64,000 nt of DNA from Micromonospora fulviviridis (GCF_014648395.1 NZ_BMRA01000001.1:310001-374000), one strand, 5' to 3'. Counted from the stretch's first letter, positions 55,326 through 63,777 are shown. Translations and numbers: made by a program. Notes: generated by a model from the letters alone, not told the origin.

Positions 55326-56099
55326 ATGCGTACGCTGATCCGCTCCGCGGCGGCGCTGGCCGCCGCCGGGCTCGCCTTCACCCCGGGGGCCGCCGCGGCG
55401 GCGCCGACTCCCTCGCCGGGCGCGGCCACCGTCACCAAGGCCGGCACCTCGTTCCTGACCGCCACCGCGATCACCCCCGGCCAGCCGGTCCGGGTGGGCG
55501 CCTCCACCGGCGACCACCTCTACTGGTCGTTCCGCGCCGAGGCGGGCCAGGTCCACGAGGTCACCGCTACGGTCTCCTTCGCCAAGGCGCGCACCGGCGC
55601 GTCCACCTGGACCGTCGACGTCTTCGACGGGCTGCGCCGCCGCCAGGCGTGCACGGCCGGCGCGCAGACCCCGACCGCGGCGGCGACCGCGACCAGCGTC
55701 GCCCCCGGCTGCACGCTGCGCCGGGTCCGCCCCTGGGCGGAACCGTGGTCCGGCGACCCGCTGCCCGGCACCTACTACCTCCGGCTCTCCGTCACCGACC
55801 TGCCCGAGCCCGACCTGGGCCTGCCTGTCGAGGTCGACCTGCTGGTCGGCGCGGACGCCGAGGGCGGCGGGTCGGGCGACGACGGGGAACTGGAGGCGCC
55901 GCTGGTGCCGAACACCAGGGCCGGCCAGGTGCTCACCGCCGAGCCCGCCCCCGAGCCGGTCGCCGAGGAGGAGGGCGGCCTCACCGGCTGGCTTCCGGAG
56001 CCCGGCTCCCGGTGGGTGTGGACCAGCGTGGGCGGCGTGCTCGCCGCCGTGGCGGGCGTCGTGGGCTTCGCGCTCACCCGCCGGCCCCGCCGCCCCTGA
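55326..56099 (+). CDS. secreted membrane-anchored partner of the VWA protein
   Basis: A 257-residue protein with a signal peptide (ending around AAAAAP), an extracytoplasmic beta-rich domain (TSFLTATAITPGQPVRVG, HLYWSFRAEAGQVHEVT) similar in pattern to the second domain of the VWA protein, an acidic/Pro linker and a C-terminal membrane helix (WTSVGGVLAAVAGVVGFAL) with RRPRRP behind it. Two Cys could pair. Family not recognised beyond the PPC-like look. Its ATG follows the VWA stop by two bases, so both are made together, probably as a surface complex. Confidence 0.75.
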   Translation: MRTLIRSAAALAAAGLAFTPGAAAAAPTPSPGAATVTKAGTSFLTATAITPGQPVRVGASTGDHLYWSFRAEAGQVHEVTATVSFAKARTGASTWTVDVFDGLRRRQACTAGAQTPTAAATATSVAPGCTLRRVRPWAEPWSGDPLPGTYYLRLSVTDLPEPDLGLPVEVDLLVGADAEGGGSGDDGELEAPLVPNTRAGQVLTAEPAPEPVAEEEGGLTGWLPEPGSRWVWTSVGGVLAAVAGVVGFALTRRPRRP

Positions 56100-56153
56100 G
56101 CCCGCGACCGGTGGCCGCCGTGAACCCGACGCGGCGGCCACCGGAAGCGCGGG

Positions 56154-56423
56154 TCAGAAGGTACGCGGGCCGCGCGGCACCCAGCCGATGAAACGCTCCT
56201 GGAGCGAGGAGACCGGGGCGGCGCGCAGGTCCTGCGAGGCGGCGGCCAGGCAGGAGCCGAGATAGACGCTCAACGAGGCGCGGTCCACCTGGTACTCGTC
56301 CAGCAGTTGCCGACGTTTGGTGGCGCAGGGCCAGTCGTCGCCACAGGAACCACAGGTCCAGTCGGGGGTCACGGGGGCGTGCTCGCCCGGTCGTGATTCC
56401 GACGCCTTCGCGCCAGACGTCAT
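56154..56423 (-). CDS. small Cys-motif protein (actinobacterial, often misnamed flavin reductase)
   Basis: An 89-residue protein with WTCGSCGDDWPCATKRRQLL, a C-x2-C-x5-C arrangement in a zinc-ribbon-like start, followed by helices (SVYLGSCLAAASQDLRAA) and a closing RFIGWVPR. I know this pattern from short actinobacterial proteins that databases sometimes call flavin reductase without support; function unknown. A fourth ligand may be the Cys in GSC. It is divergent from the PPTase gene and convergent with the surface operon. Confidence 0.65.
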   Translation of the reverse strand: MTSGAKASESRPGEHAPVTPDWTCGSCGDDWPCATKRRQLLDEYQVDRASLSVYLGSCLAAASQDLRAAPVSSLQERFIGWVPRGPRTF

Positions 56424-56536
56424 CGGCCGATCCTCTCGTCAACGGACGCGTGCTTGTGGACGGTCGCCTCCCCGCAACGACCCAACAGCGCCCCGAAACG
56501 CTCCGGCGTTACACGGTTGCGGTACGTTTCCGCGTC

Positions 56537-57193
56537 ATGCGGGACCTTCTGCCGCCCGAGGTCGCCGTGGCGGTGGCCGCCGCCGCGGACTGGACCGGCG
56601 CGCTGCTCCCGGCCGAGCGGGCCTGCCTGGGCGAACGCGCCGTGACCAGCCGCCGCCGGGACTTCACGGCCGGCCGGGTCTGCGCCCGCCGGGCGCTGGC
56701 CGGGCTCGGGCTGCCGGCCACGCCGGTGCCCGCGGCCCCCGACCGCGCCCCGGTCTGGCCGGCCGGCGTGGTCGGCGCCATCACCCACACCCGGGACTAC
56801 TGCGCGGCCGCCGCCGCCCGCGCCACCGAGGTCCGCGCGGTGGGCCTGGACGCCGAACGACACCGGGACCTCACCCCGGGGGTACGCCGGAAGGTCTGCC
56901 TGCCCGAGGAGGAGGCGGACCTGGCCCGGCTGCCCGCCGGGGTGGCCTGGCCGACCGTGCTGTTCAGCGCCAAGGAGACCGTCTACAAGGTCTGGCACCC
57001 GCTCGTCGGGACCTGGCTGGACTTCGCCGACGCCCGGATCACCCTCGACCCCGACGCGGGCACGTTCACGGCCCGGATCGCGCCCGCCCGGCTCGCCGCC
57101 GCTCCCGTGACCGATCCGCCGCCGTCGATAGCCGGTCGGTTCACGGTGGACGCCGAACTGGTGCGCACGGCCGCCGTTCTGGTACCCCGGTGA
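56537..57193 (+). CDS. 4'-phosphopantetheinyl transferase (EntD/Sfp type)
   Basis: A 218-residue enzyme that moves phosphopantetheine from CoA to carrier proteins. It begins with the EntD-like MRDLLPPEVAVA, has SRRRDFTAGRVCARRAL, ITHTRDYCAAAAA, and the magnesium/CoA motifs VGLDAE and FSAKETVYKVWHPL. This subtype typically serves non-ribosomal peptide or polyketide carrier domains; no such cluster is in the window. TACGTT ends 8 bases before the ATG and no Shine-Dalgarno is visible. Confidence 0.9.
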   Translation: MRDLLPPEVAVAVAAAADWTGALLPAERACLGERAVTSRRRDFTAGRVCARRALAGLGLPATPVPAAPDRAPVWPAGVVGAITHTRDYCAAAAARATEVRAVGLDAERHRDLTPGVRRKVCLPEEEADLARLPAGVAWPTVLFSAKETVYKVWHPLVGTWLDFADARITLDPDAGTFTARIAPARLAAAPVTDPPPSIAGRFTVDAELVRTAAVLVPR

Positions 57194-57268
57194 GGGCCTG
57201 ACGGTCGCGTTGCCGGCGGCTTGTACCGTCGTGCCGACTGACGATCTCGAAGGTGCCCAAGGAGTACG

Positions 57269-58330
57269 GTGAGCCACCCTCAGCCTCCGTTCGGACCGCA
57301 GGACCCGAACCAGCAGCCTCAGGAACCGCCGACCCAGGCGTTCCCCACCGCGCCGATGCCGCCGGTGTCCGGCAGCCCGTACGCGCCGCAGCCGCCGGTC
57401 TCCGGCGCGCCGCAGCCGCCCACCTCGGGTGCCCCGTACCCGCCGCAGCCGGCCCCGGGTGGTGGCTACCCGCCGGCTCCGGAGTCGCCGTACGCGCCGC
57501 AGCCGCCCACCTCGGGGGCGCCGTACCCGCCGCAGCCGCCGACCTCCGGCGCGCCGTACCCGCCACCGGGCGCCGGGCAGCCGCCGTACCCGCCGGCCGG
57601 GGGCGCGGCGTTCCCGCCGCCGCCCGGGCAGTACCCGCCGCCCCCGGGCGAGGCGTACCCGCCGACCGGGCCGTACCCGCCCGCGCCCGGGCAGTTCGGC
57701 CCGCCGGCCAAGAAGTCCAACAAGAACGTCTGGATCACCGTCGGCATCGTGGTGGCGGTCATGCTGCTGCTCTGCTGCGGCGGCGGCATCTTCGCCATCT
57801 ACAGCGGCGCGAAGAAGACCAAGGACGCCATCGACAACCTGCCCACCCCGGGGGTCACGTACAGCAACCCGGTCGACGACTCCCCGACCGGCGGCACCTC
57901 GGCGACGCCCGATCCGGGGAAGACCGACAGCGAAACCTTCAACATGCCGTCCGGCGACACCCTGATCGTCAACGACGACGACGGCACCGTCGAGATCACG
58001 GTCGGCAACTTCCGGACCAAGGACAAGGCCTGCCAGGAGTTCATGCCGGCGCCGAAGAACGGCATGTACCTGATTGCCGACGTGACCGCCGAGGTCACCA
58101 AGGGCACCGGCTCGATCAACCCGTTCTTCTTCAAGTGGGTCGGCTCCGACGGCGCCGAGGAGAGCGGCGTCGGCGGCGCCTTCTCCGGGTGCGGCAAGCT
58201 GATGGGCTCGGGCAACAACCTGCCCACCGGCAGCAAGCGCAGCGGCCAGCTCATCTTCGACGTCAAGGACAGGAACGGCACGCTGGAGTACGAGCACCAC
58301 CTGCGTACCGCGGGCTCCTGGAAGCCCTGA
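57269..58330 (+). CDS. proline-rich single-pass membrane protein with DUF4352-like domain
   Basis: A 353-residue protein. Residues 1-150 are Pro/Gly/Tyr/Ala-rich with near repeats of the type PQPPTSGAPYP; a single helix (VWITVGIVVAVMLLLCC) follows; the outer C-terminal domain of about 140 residues (LIVNDDDGTVEITVGNF, NGMYLIADVTAEVTKGTG) resembles DUF4352-type immunoglobulin-like domains. The proline-rich part is cytoplasmic in this topology. GTG start with AAGGAG 4-5 bases upstream. A T-tailed terminator follows. Function unknown. Confidence 0.8.
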   Translation: MSHPQPPFGPQDPNQQPQEPPTQAFPTAPMPPVSGSPYAPQPPVSGAPQPPTSGAPYPPQPAPGGGYPPAPESPYAPQPPTSGAPYPPQPPTSGAPYPPPGAGQPPYPPAGGAAFPPPPGQYPPPPGEAYPPTGPYPPAPGQFGPPAKKSNKNVWITVGIVVAVMLLLCCGGGIFAIYSGAKKTKDAIDNLPTPGVTYSNPVDDSPTGGTSATPDPGKTDSETFNMPSGDTLIVNDDDGTVEITVGNFRTKDKACQEFMPAPKNGMYLIADVTAEVTKGTGSINPFFFKWVGSDGAEESGVGGAFSGCGKLMGSGNNLPTGSKRSGQLIFDVKDRNGTLEYEHHLRTAGSWKP

Positions 58331-58353
58331 CCCGCGACGCCCTCGCACGCGGC

Positions 58354-58390
58354 GGAGGCCGCCCGGCTTTCCGGGCGGCCTCCTTGTCTG
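58354..58390 (+). terminator. terminator after the proline-rich protein gene
   Basis: GGAGGCCGCCCGG (58354-58366) pairs perfectly with CCGGGCGGCCTCC (58371-58383) over CTTT and is followed by TTGTCTGTT, a reasonable T-rich tail. Confidence 0.9.
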
Positions 58391-58441
58391 TTCGGACATT
58401 TCCATGTGCGAACGTCGGCGACGCGCCGATAGGAAGAACGG

Positions 58442-59155
58442 ATGGCCCACGAGACGACCATCCCGCTGCTGCCGTGCCGGTCCCTGGACGACGTCGGACC
58501 CTTCTACCAGGCACTCGGCTTCGAGGTCACCTACCGGCAGGCGCGACCCAACCCGTACCTCGCGCTGCGCCGCGAGGATCTCCACCTGCACTTCTTCGGG
58601 ATGCCCGAGTTCGACCCGGCCACCTCGTACGGTTCCTGCCTGGTCGTGGTGGACGACCTCGTCGCAATCCACCGGGACTTCGCCGCCGGCATGCGAGCGG
58701 CCTACGGCAAGGTGCTCGTCTCCGGGGTGCCGCGGATGACCCGGCCGCGGGTGCGGAAGAACTACGACGGGCACGGCGGCTTCAGCATCGTCGACCCCGG
58801 CGGCAACTGGATCCGGTTCGTGGCCCGCACCGCGCCCCCGGCCGGCGACGGCGTGACCGGGCGGCTGGCGCGGGCACTGGAGAACGCGGTGGTGCAGGCG
58901 GACTCGCGTGGGGACCACCGCCAGGCCGCCCGGATCCTCGACACGGCACTGTCCCGGGCGGAGGCAGCCGACGACCCGGTCGTCCATGTCGAGGCGCTGG
59001 CCTACCGGGCCGAGCTGGCCCTGGTGCTGGACGAGCCGGCGGTTGCCCGGGAGTTGTTGGAGCGGGCGGGGTCGGTTCGGCTGGGCGAGGAGAGCCGGGA
59101 GCGGCTGGCCGCGACGCTGCGGCACGCGGCGGAGCTTGCCGCGGACCTCGATTAA
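58442..59155 (+). CDS. VOC-family protein with helical-repeat extension
   Basis: A 237-residue protein. Residues 1-125 form a bleomycin-resistance-type VOC domain (TTIPLLPCRSLDDVGPFY, LHFFGMPEFDP, FSIVDPGGNWIRFV). Residues 135-237 are all-helical, with ALENAVVQADSRGDHRQAA, ILDTALSRAEAADDPV and ARELLERAG, which look like two to three TPR-type repeats. Such an extension is not part of the usual VOC fold. Sequence-specific binding or sequestration is possible; no enzyme role is clear. ATG with AGGAAG upstream. Confidence 0.8.
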   Translation: MAHETTIPLLPCRSLDDVGPFYQALGFEVTYRQARPNPYLALRREDLHLHFFGMPEFDPATSYGSCLVVVDDLVAIHRDFAAGMRAAYGKVLVSGVPRMTRPRVRKNYDGHGGFSIVDPGGNWIRFVARTAPPAGDGVTGRLARALENAVVQADSRGDHRQAARILDTALSRAEAADDPVVHVEALAYRAELALVLDEPAVARELLERAGSVRLGEESRERLAATLRHAAELAADLD

Positions 59156-59269
59156 CCACATGGGCCGCGGCCCGCACCAGCCGGCGAGCCTCGGGTTTCA
59201 GCGCCCGAGGGCCGGGGACGCCGCTGGCGGTGGGGCGCGACGGCGCCCACTGGCGACAGGGGAGGCGGC

Positions 59270-59461
59270 ATGAGCGTCGAACGGGCGAAGGACGACCTCG
59301 AGGATCTGGCCGGCCCGGCCCGGGCCCGGTTGGGCGACATGACCCGGGACGAACGGTCCGAGGCGGACGAGGTGCGGCGCCAGGACGAGATCCGGGGCAA
59401 GCGGCCCGGTGAGCACGTCCAGCAGGACGCCCGGGACGCGCGGGACGACTTCTCCGGCTGA
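59270..59461 (+). CDS. small charged hypothetical protein
   Basis: A 63-residue, highly charged, helix-prone protein (KDDLEDLAGPARARLGDMTR, VQQDARDARDDFSG) without Cys or membrane segments. The pattern is loosely like CsbD-type stress proteins, but I do not claim membership. The ATG has GGGGAGG 4 bases upstream, a strong ribosome site, and a perfect 11-bp terminator follows the stop, which together support a real gene. Confidence 0.6.
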   Translation: MSVERAKDDLEDLAGPARARLGDMTRDERSEADEVRRQDEIRGKRPGEHVQQDARDARDDFSG

Positions 59462-59478
59462 GGTGTCCGGTCTCGCCC

Positions 59479-59507
59479 GGCCCCGGTGGCGAAAACCCAC
59501 CGGGGCC
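59479..59507 (+). terminator. terminator after the small charged protein gene
   Basis: GGCCCCGGTGG (59479-59489) pairs perfectly with CCACCGGGGCC (59497-59507) over CGAAAAC. The stretch from here to 59758 contains no gene or repeat that I can support, only weak short dyads. Confidence 0.75.
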
Positions 59508-59758
59508 ACCGCCCCGTGAGCGGCTGACGGTTCGCGACCGGTCGCCGGTCCGCCCTGCACCCGGCTGACCAGCGTTTCCGGTGAGCCGGACAGCGGATAG
59601 CAACTCGTCGCTCCGGGCAACCGCTTTCTGCAGCCCTGCCGGGGCGCTCGGAAGGACCAACTCCGGGACGTTGATGCGCTGCAAGCGAAGTGCGACGGAC
59701 AGTCGACTCAGGTGGCGAGCCGCCTGAGGTTGCAACTCAGAAGCGACGACTGACCGGA

Positions 59759-59784
59759 CCGCCGGGCCTATCCGCGCCCGGCGG
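59759..59784 (-). terminator. hairpin at the end of the TDT transporter gene
   Basis: CCGCCGGGC (59759-59767) pairs with GCCCGGCGG (59776-59784) over 8 bases, starting 3 bases past the transporter stop. No T-run. Confidence 0.6.
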
Positions 59785-59786
59785 AC

Positions 59787-60893
59787 TCACCTCGTCGGCG
59801 GTAGGAACAGGTGTCCGTGCCAGGCGCCCCGGGCGGTACGCGCGGCCACCGTCACCCAGGCCGCCACCAGCAGGCCGTACAGCAGCACCGCGAGGGTGGT
59901 CAGCATGGCCGAGCCGGACCGGGTGGCCAGTCCGGTGACTCCGGTGACCAGCGTGCCGACCGGGAAGGTGAAGCTCCACCAGGTGAGCGAGAAGGGCAGC
60001 CCGGCGCGCGCGGTGCGTAGTGTGATCGCGGCCGCCAGGGCCAGCCAGACCAGGGCGAACCCCAGCACGGGTACGCCGTAGAGCACGGCGAGCATCTGCG
60101 CCCCGGCCGCGTACGGTTCGGGGAGCACGCCCTCGGCGGCCCGGCCGAGCAGGTGCGCCGCGGTGATCGACTGGCCGAGCGGCCCCAGCACGATCCACAG
60201 GGTGGGGACCATCCGGGCGGCGCCGACCCGGTGGACGACCAACCGGTTCCAGAGCTGCGGCAGGATGACCAGGGTCGCGACCAGGCTGACGCCGAACATC
60301 GCGTAGCAGGCGATCACCAGGTCGAGCCGGGGCTGCCCGGCCGGCAGGTGCGGCACGAGCAGCGCGCCGTTCGCGGCCGAGACCATCGGCGGCACCACCG
60401 GCATCAGCCAGCCGCCGAACGCGGCGTCCGGCCCGATCCGGTGCCGGGTCATCATCAGGTACGGGATCGCCACCGCGGTCAGCAGGCCCAGGCCGGTCCC
60501 GACGCCCCACAGCAGGAGGTCGACCGCCACGGCGGCGGACTCCCCGATCAGCGTCGGCCCGAGCAGCAGCGCACCGCCACCCACGGTCATCAGCGCCATG
60601 GGCGGCGCTCCCCAGAACTGCGCCATGACCGGGTCGGCGGCGTACCCGAGCGCGGTCTCCCGGTCCCGGCGCAGGTGCACCGCCCAGCCGGCGACCAGCG
60701 CGACGAGCAACGCCGCCGCCGCGAGCCAGACGACGGTCGCGACGAGCCGCAGCCCGGGCAGGTGCACGGGCAGACCGGCGGCGGCGGTGGCCACGATCCC
60801 GGTGCCCATCACCGAGGCGAACCAGTTCGGGCCGAGGTGGGCGGCGGTGTCCGGGCGACGCGGCAGGACGGGCGGCTGGTGCAGGCTGTTCAT
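59787..60893 (-). CDS. TDT-family transporter (TehA/Mae1/SLAC1 fold)
   Basis: A 368-residue protein with about ten membrane helices. GPNWFASVMGTGIVATAAAG at the N-terminus and the later SLTWWSFTFPVGTLVTG are the family hallmarks. Members carry dicarboxylates, sulfite or other anions, or confer tellurite resistance; the substrate here is unknown. The ATG has GAGGG 7 bases upstream. Divergent from a LysR gene that has candidate boxes in the 70-bp gap, so it is probably controlled by it. Confidence 0.88.
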   Translation of the reverse strand: MNSLHQPPVLPRRPDTAAHLGPNWFASVMGTGIVATAAAGLPVHLPGLRLVATVVWLAAAALLVALVAGWAVHLRRDRETALGYAADPVMAQFWGAPPMALMTVGGGALLLGPTLIGESAAVAVDLLLWGVGTGLGLLTAVAIPYLMMTRHRIGPDAAFGGWLMPVVPPMVSAANGALLVPHLPAGQPRLDLVIACYAMFGVSLVATLVILPQLWNRLVVHRVGAARMVPTLWIVLGPLGQSITAAHLLGRAAEGVLPEPYAAGAQMLAVLYGVPVLGFALVWLALAAAITLRTARAGLPFSLTWWSFTFPVGTLVTGVTGLATRSGSAMLTTLAVLLYGLLVAAWVTVAARTARGAWHGHLFLPPTR

Positions 60894-60923
60894 ACGCCAA
60901 CCCTCGGACCGCCGGGGCCGACC

Positions 60924-60965
60924 CGGTAGGCGGCGATCCCCTACCGAGCCATAACCTCTGCCTAT
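60924..60965. promoter_or_regulatory. LysR-type boxes between TDT and lysR genes
   Basis: CGGTAGG (60924-60930) and CCTACCG (60940-60946) form a perfect 7-bp dyad; ATAACCTCTGCCTAT (60951-60965) fits the T-N11-A pattern of a second LysR site and ends at the regulator ATG. Its TAACCT (60952-60957) could also be the lysR -10, 6 bases before the ATG. Both fit a regulator that controls itself and the divergent transporter. Confidence 0.55.
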
Positions 60966-61875
60966 GCCTCTGCCGCCGCAGGTGACCGACCTGAGCAGCC
61001 TCGACCTGCTGCTCTCCGTCGCCCGGCTCGGCAGCATCGGCCAGGCCGCGGCGGAACACCGCATCTCCCAACCGGCGGCCAGCGCCCGCCTCCGCCACCT
61101 GGAACGCCGGCTCGGCCTGACCCTGCTGCACCGCACTCCGCGCGGGTCCACCCTCACCCCGACCGGCGCGCTGATCGCCGACTGGGCCCGCACCGTGGTG
61201 GACGCGGCCGACTCGTTCGCCGCCGCCGTGCAGGCGCTGCGCGTCACGAAGGAGAGCCGGCTCACCGTGGCGGCCAGCCAGACCGTCGCCGAATACCTGC
61301 TCCCCGCGTGGCTCGTGGCACTGCGCGTACGCCAGCCGGACCTGGCGGTCACGCTCCAGGCCGCCAACTCCGCGGACGTGGCCGCCCGCCTCCTCGCGGA
61401 CCGGGCCGACCTCGGCTTCGTCGAGGGTCCCGACCTGCCGGGCGGGCTCGACGCGGACACCGTGGCCACGGACCGGCTCACGGTGGTCGTCGCCCCGTCC
61501 CACCGGTGGGCGCGCCGGCGGCGCGGCATCACCCCGGCCGAGCTGGCCGCCGCGCCGCTGGTGGCCCGGGAGGCGGGCTCGGGCACCCGCCGGGCGTTGG
61601 AGAGCGCGCTGCGCGAGCGGGGGGTCGGCGAGTTCGCCGCGCCGGTCCTCGAACTCTCCTCGACGACGGCGATCAAGCACGCGGTCGGGGCGGGAAGTGG
61701 ACCGGCCGTGCTCAGTTCGCTGGCGGTCAGCACCGAACTGGCCGCCGGCGCGCTGGTCGCGGTGCCGGTCGACGGGCTCGACCTGCGCCGCCGGCTGCGG
61801 GCGGTGTGGCCGGCGGGACGGCAGCTCACCGGGCCGGCGCGGGACCTCCACTCGATCGCCCGACGGCACGGGTGA
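60964..61875 (+). CDS. LysR-family transcriptional regulator
   Basis: A 303-residue LTTR. The N-terminal HTH reads LLLSVARLGSIGQAAAEH then SQPAASARLRHLERRLG, followed by the linker helix and a two-lobe effector domain (LTVAASQTVAEYLLPAWL, DLGFVEGPDLPGGLD). Divergent LysR/TDT pairs are common in actinobacteria, and the gap holds a dyad and a T-N11-A box. Effector is likely the transported anion. No Shine-Dalgarno precedes the ATG. Confidence 0.92.
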   Translation: MPLPPQVTDLSSLDLLLSVARLGSIGQAAAEHRISQPAASARLRHLERRLGLTLLHRTPRGSTLTPTGALIADWARTVVDAADSFAAAVQALRVTKESRLTVAASQTVAEYLLPAWLVALRVRQPDLAVTLQAANSADVAARLLADRADLGFVEGPDLPGGLDADTVATDRLTVVVAPSHRWARRRRGITPAELAAAPLVAREAGSGTRRALESALRERGVGEFAAPVLELSSTTAIKHAVGAGSGPAVLSSLAVSTELAAGALVAVPVDGLDLRRRLRAVWPAGRQLTGPARDLHSIARRHG

Positions 61876-61945
61876 CCCGGGGCGAGCGTGCCCGGGGCTC
61901 TCGCACGCGGATGGACGAAACGACCGGCGGCCCTATGGTGGGCTG

Positions 61946-62410
61946 ATGATCCTCGCCGATTTCGCCGGTTCCTGGTGCGGCACCAACGGCTTCCGGTTGA
62001 TGCCCGCCGACCCGCTCGCCGGGTCGCCCGCCACGATCACCGTGACGACGGCCGCCGGTGGTCACCTGACCTCGGTCGCCTACTCCTGGGCACACCCGGA
62101 CGACGGGCCGCAGGACGGCCTGCTCGTCGTCGGGGCCGGCGACCAGGAGGGCGCACTGGTCGCGGTGTGGGGCGACTCGTGGCACCAGCAGCCCACGCCG
62201 ATGTCGTTGACCGGAGGCCCGGGACCCGACGGGACGTTCGAGCTGAGGGGCGAGTACGGCGGCGGCTGGGCGTGGCGGATCGTGTTCGACACGGCAGACG
62301 CCGAGCGTCTGCGCATGCGGATGGACAACGTGATCCCCGCCGACCAGGCCACCGCCGAGATGCCCGCCGGGCCGTATCCGGTCATGGTCGCCGAGGTCAG
62401 CCGCGCCTGA
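61946..62410 (+). CDS. conserved hypothetical protein, beta-rich
   Basis: A 154-residue soluble protein that appears beta-rich, with DFAGSWCGTNGFRLMPADPL, GGHLTSVAYSWAHPDDGP and FELRGEYGGGWAWRIVFD. The pattern suggests a lipocalin-like or DUF1579-type barrel, but I do not assign a family. TATGGT ends 6 bases before the ATG, giving a leaderless start. It lies between lysR and a convergent phosphoesterase gene. Confidence 0.7.
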   Translation: MILADFAGSWCGTNGFRLMPADPLAGSPATITVTTAAGGHLTSVAYSWAHPDDGPQDGLLVVGAGDQEGALVAVWGDSWHQQPTPMSLTGGPGPDGTFELRGEYGGGWAWRIVFDTADAERLRMRMDNVIPADQATAEMPAGPYPVMVAEVSRA

Positions 62411-62430
62411 CCTCGGCGCCGCTCACCCTG

Positions 62431-63177
62431 TCACTCGGGCGCCGTCCGCACGTGGGTGGTGAGGGTGCCCTCGTCGTCGAGGACGTGGAACATCACGCCC
62501 GGCGGGTCGGTCAGGTCGGCCGTGTTGGCCCACGTGAGCTCGTCGGTGGTGGTCCACGGCATGCGGGTCGTGGACACCACGCCGGGCGCCGCGAGCAGCG
62601 GCCGACCGGCGAACGACCCCGCGGCGGCATCGTGGGCGTGTCCGCAGAGGACCGCGGCCACCCCGGGGGCCTGCTGAACTATCGCGGCGAACTCGTCGGC
62701 GTTGCCGAGCCGGATGCTGTCGACCAGCGGGTTGTGCAGACGGATCGGATGGTGGTGCAGCCCGACGACGACGGGCGCGTCAGCCTCGGCCAGGACCCCG
62801 CGCAGCCATTCCAGGGTCTCGGGAGCGAGCCGACCGTCATCGCGGCCGGGGATGGTGGAGTCGCAGAGAGCGAACAGGACGTCACCCACCCGGTGAAGCT
62901 GGTTGATCGGCGCGTCGCCGTCGGTTCCCAACAGCACGTTCCGGTACGCCGACCGGTCGTCGTGGTTGCCGGGCAGCATGAGCACCGGAACGTCGGCGAC
63001 GAGTTCGGCCTTGACCTCCTGGTACTCCGAGATCTCGCCGTGGTCGGCCAGGTCACCGGAGACCAGGATCATGTCGATGTCGCAGCCACGCAGGTAGCGC
63101 ATCACCCGCCGGGTCCGGGCGAGGGCGCGTTCACCGCCGTCGAGGTGGGTGTCGCTGATGTGCGCGATGATCATCAT
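62431..63177 (-). CDS. metallophosphoesterase (CpdA/Icc-like)
   Basis: A 248-residue calcineurin-like enzyme. The five metal motifs are ISDTHLD, VSGDLADHG, PGNHDD, GLHHHP and CGHAHD, in order and spacing of the class III cyclic-nucleotide phosphodiesterase group; GNHDDR and LHHHPI are typical. cAMP or cCMP hydrolysis is possible, but these proteins are often promiscuous. Two adjoining ATG codons are possible starts. Convergent with the preceding hypothetical gene. Confidence 0.88.
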   Translation of the reverse strand: MMIIAHISDTHLDGGERALARTRRVMRYLRGCDIDMILVSGDLADHGEISEYQEVKAELVADVPVLMLPGNHDDRSAYRNVLLGTDGDAPINQLHRVGDVLFALCDSTIPGRDDGRLAPETLEWLRGVLAEADAPVVVGLHHHPIRLHNPLVDSIRLGNADEFAAIVQQAPGVAAVLCGHAHDAAAGSFAGRPLLAAPGVVSTTRMPWTTTDELTWANTADLTDPPGVMFHVLDDEGTLTTHVRTAPE

Positions 63178-63330
63178 GCACCGATGGTGCGCATCGCCGG
63201 GCCGCCGCGGTAGCACCAATCGCCCTCGGGTGGTCCGGTCATCGCACCATCAGCAGCGGCGTGCTTCGCGACCCGAGCGCCGGGCAGTGACCGGCAGGGC
63301 ATCGTTGCTGGCCCGCTCTAGAGTCCAGCC

Positions 63331-63777
63331 GTGAACCGTCGACGGCCGAGCCGAACCCTCCTGCGGCTGTTCTCGATGTTCGGCCTGGTCTTCGCGATCG
63401 CGCTCACGGCGCTGGCGACCTGGTCGATGGCGGACGACCGTCGCGGATCAGAGACGGTCGCCAAGGTGCTGGACGTCGAGCATCGCGGAGCGAGAACCTT
63501 CCTGACGGTTCGGTACACCACGAGTCATGGCGAGGTGTGCCAGGCGGACTTCCGCGTCTCGGTCGACGCGAACCGGGCCGTGAGCACCGGCGACCGCATC
63601 CGCGTCCGTCACGCCAGGAGCGACCCGTGCCTCAGAGTGCGTGAGGTCGGCGATCAATCCGGCTGGCTGATCATCCTCGTCGCCGTGGCACTCCTGATCA
63701 CGTTCGGCATCCTGACCTACCTCTCGTGGCGTCGGCCCCGCCCACCGCTCCCACTCCGATACGCGGGCATGCCGTAG
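63331..63777 (+). CDS. DUF3592-like two-helix membrane protein
   Basis: A 148-residue protein with a basic N-terminus, a first helix (LFSMFGLVFAIALTALATW), an outer beta domain (ETVAKVLDVEHRGARTFLTV, RVRHARSDPCLRV) and a second helix (WLIILVAVALLITFGILTYL), then a basic tail. The layout matches DUF3592; function unknown. TAGAGT ends 6 bases before the GTG, so the message is probably leaderless. Confidence 0.7.
   Translation: MNRRRPSRTLLRLFSMFGLVFAIALTALATWSMADDRRGSETVAKVLDVEHRGARTFLTVRYTTSHGEVCQADFRVSVDANRAVSTGDRIRVRHARSDPCLRVREVGDQSGWLIILVAVALLITFGILTYLSWRRPRPPLPLRYAGMP

Noticed and set aside
57360-57720. Short direct DNA repeats that could suggest a CRISPR or satellite array
   Set aside because: They vary in length and sequence and encode the proline-rich repeats of a protein; there are no regular spacers and no cas genes.
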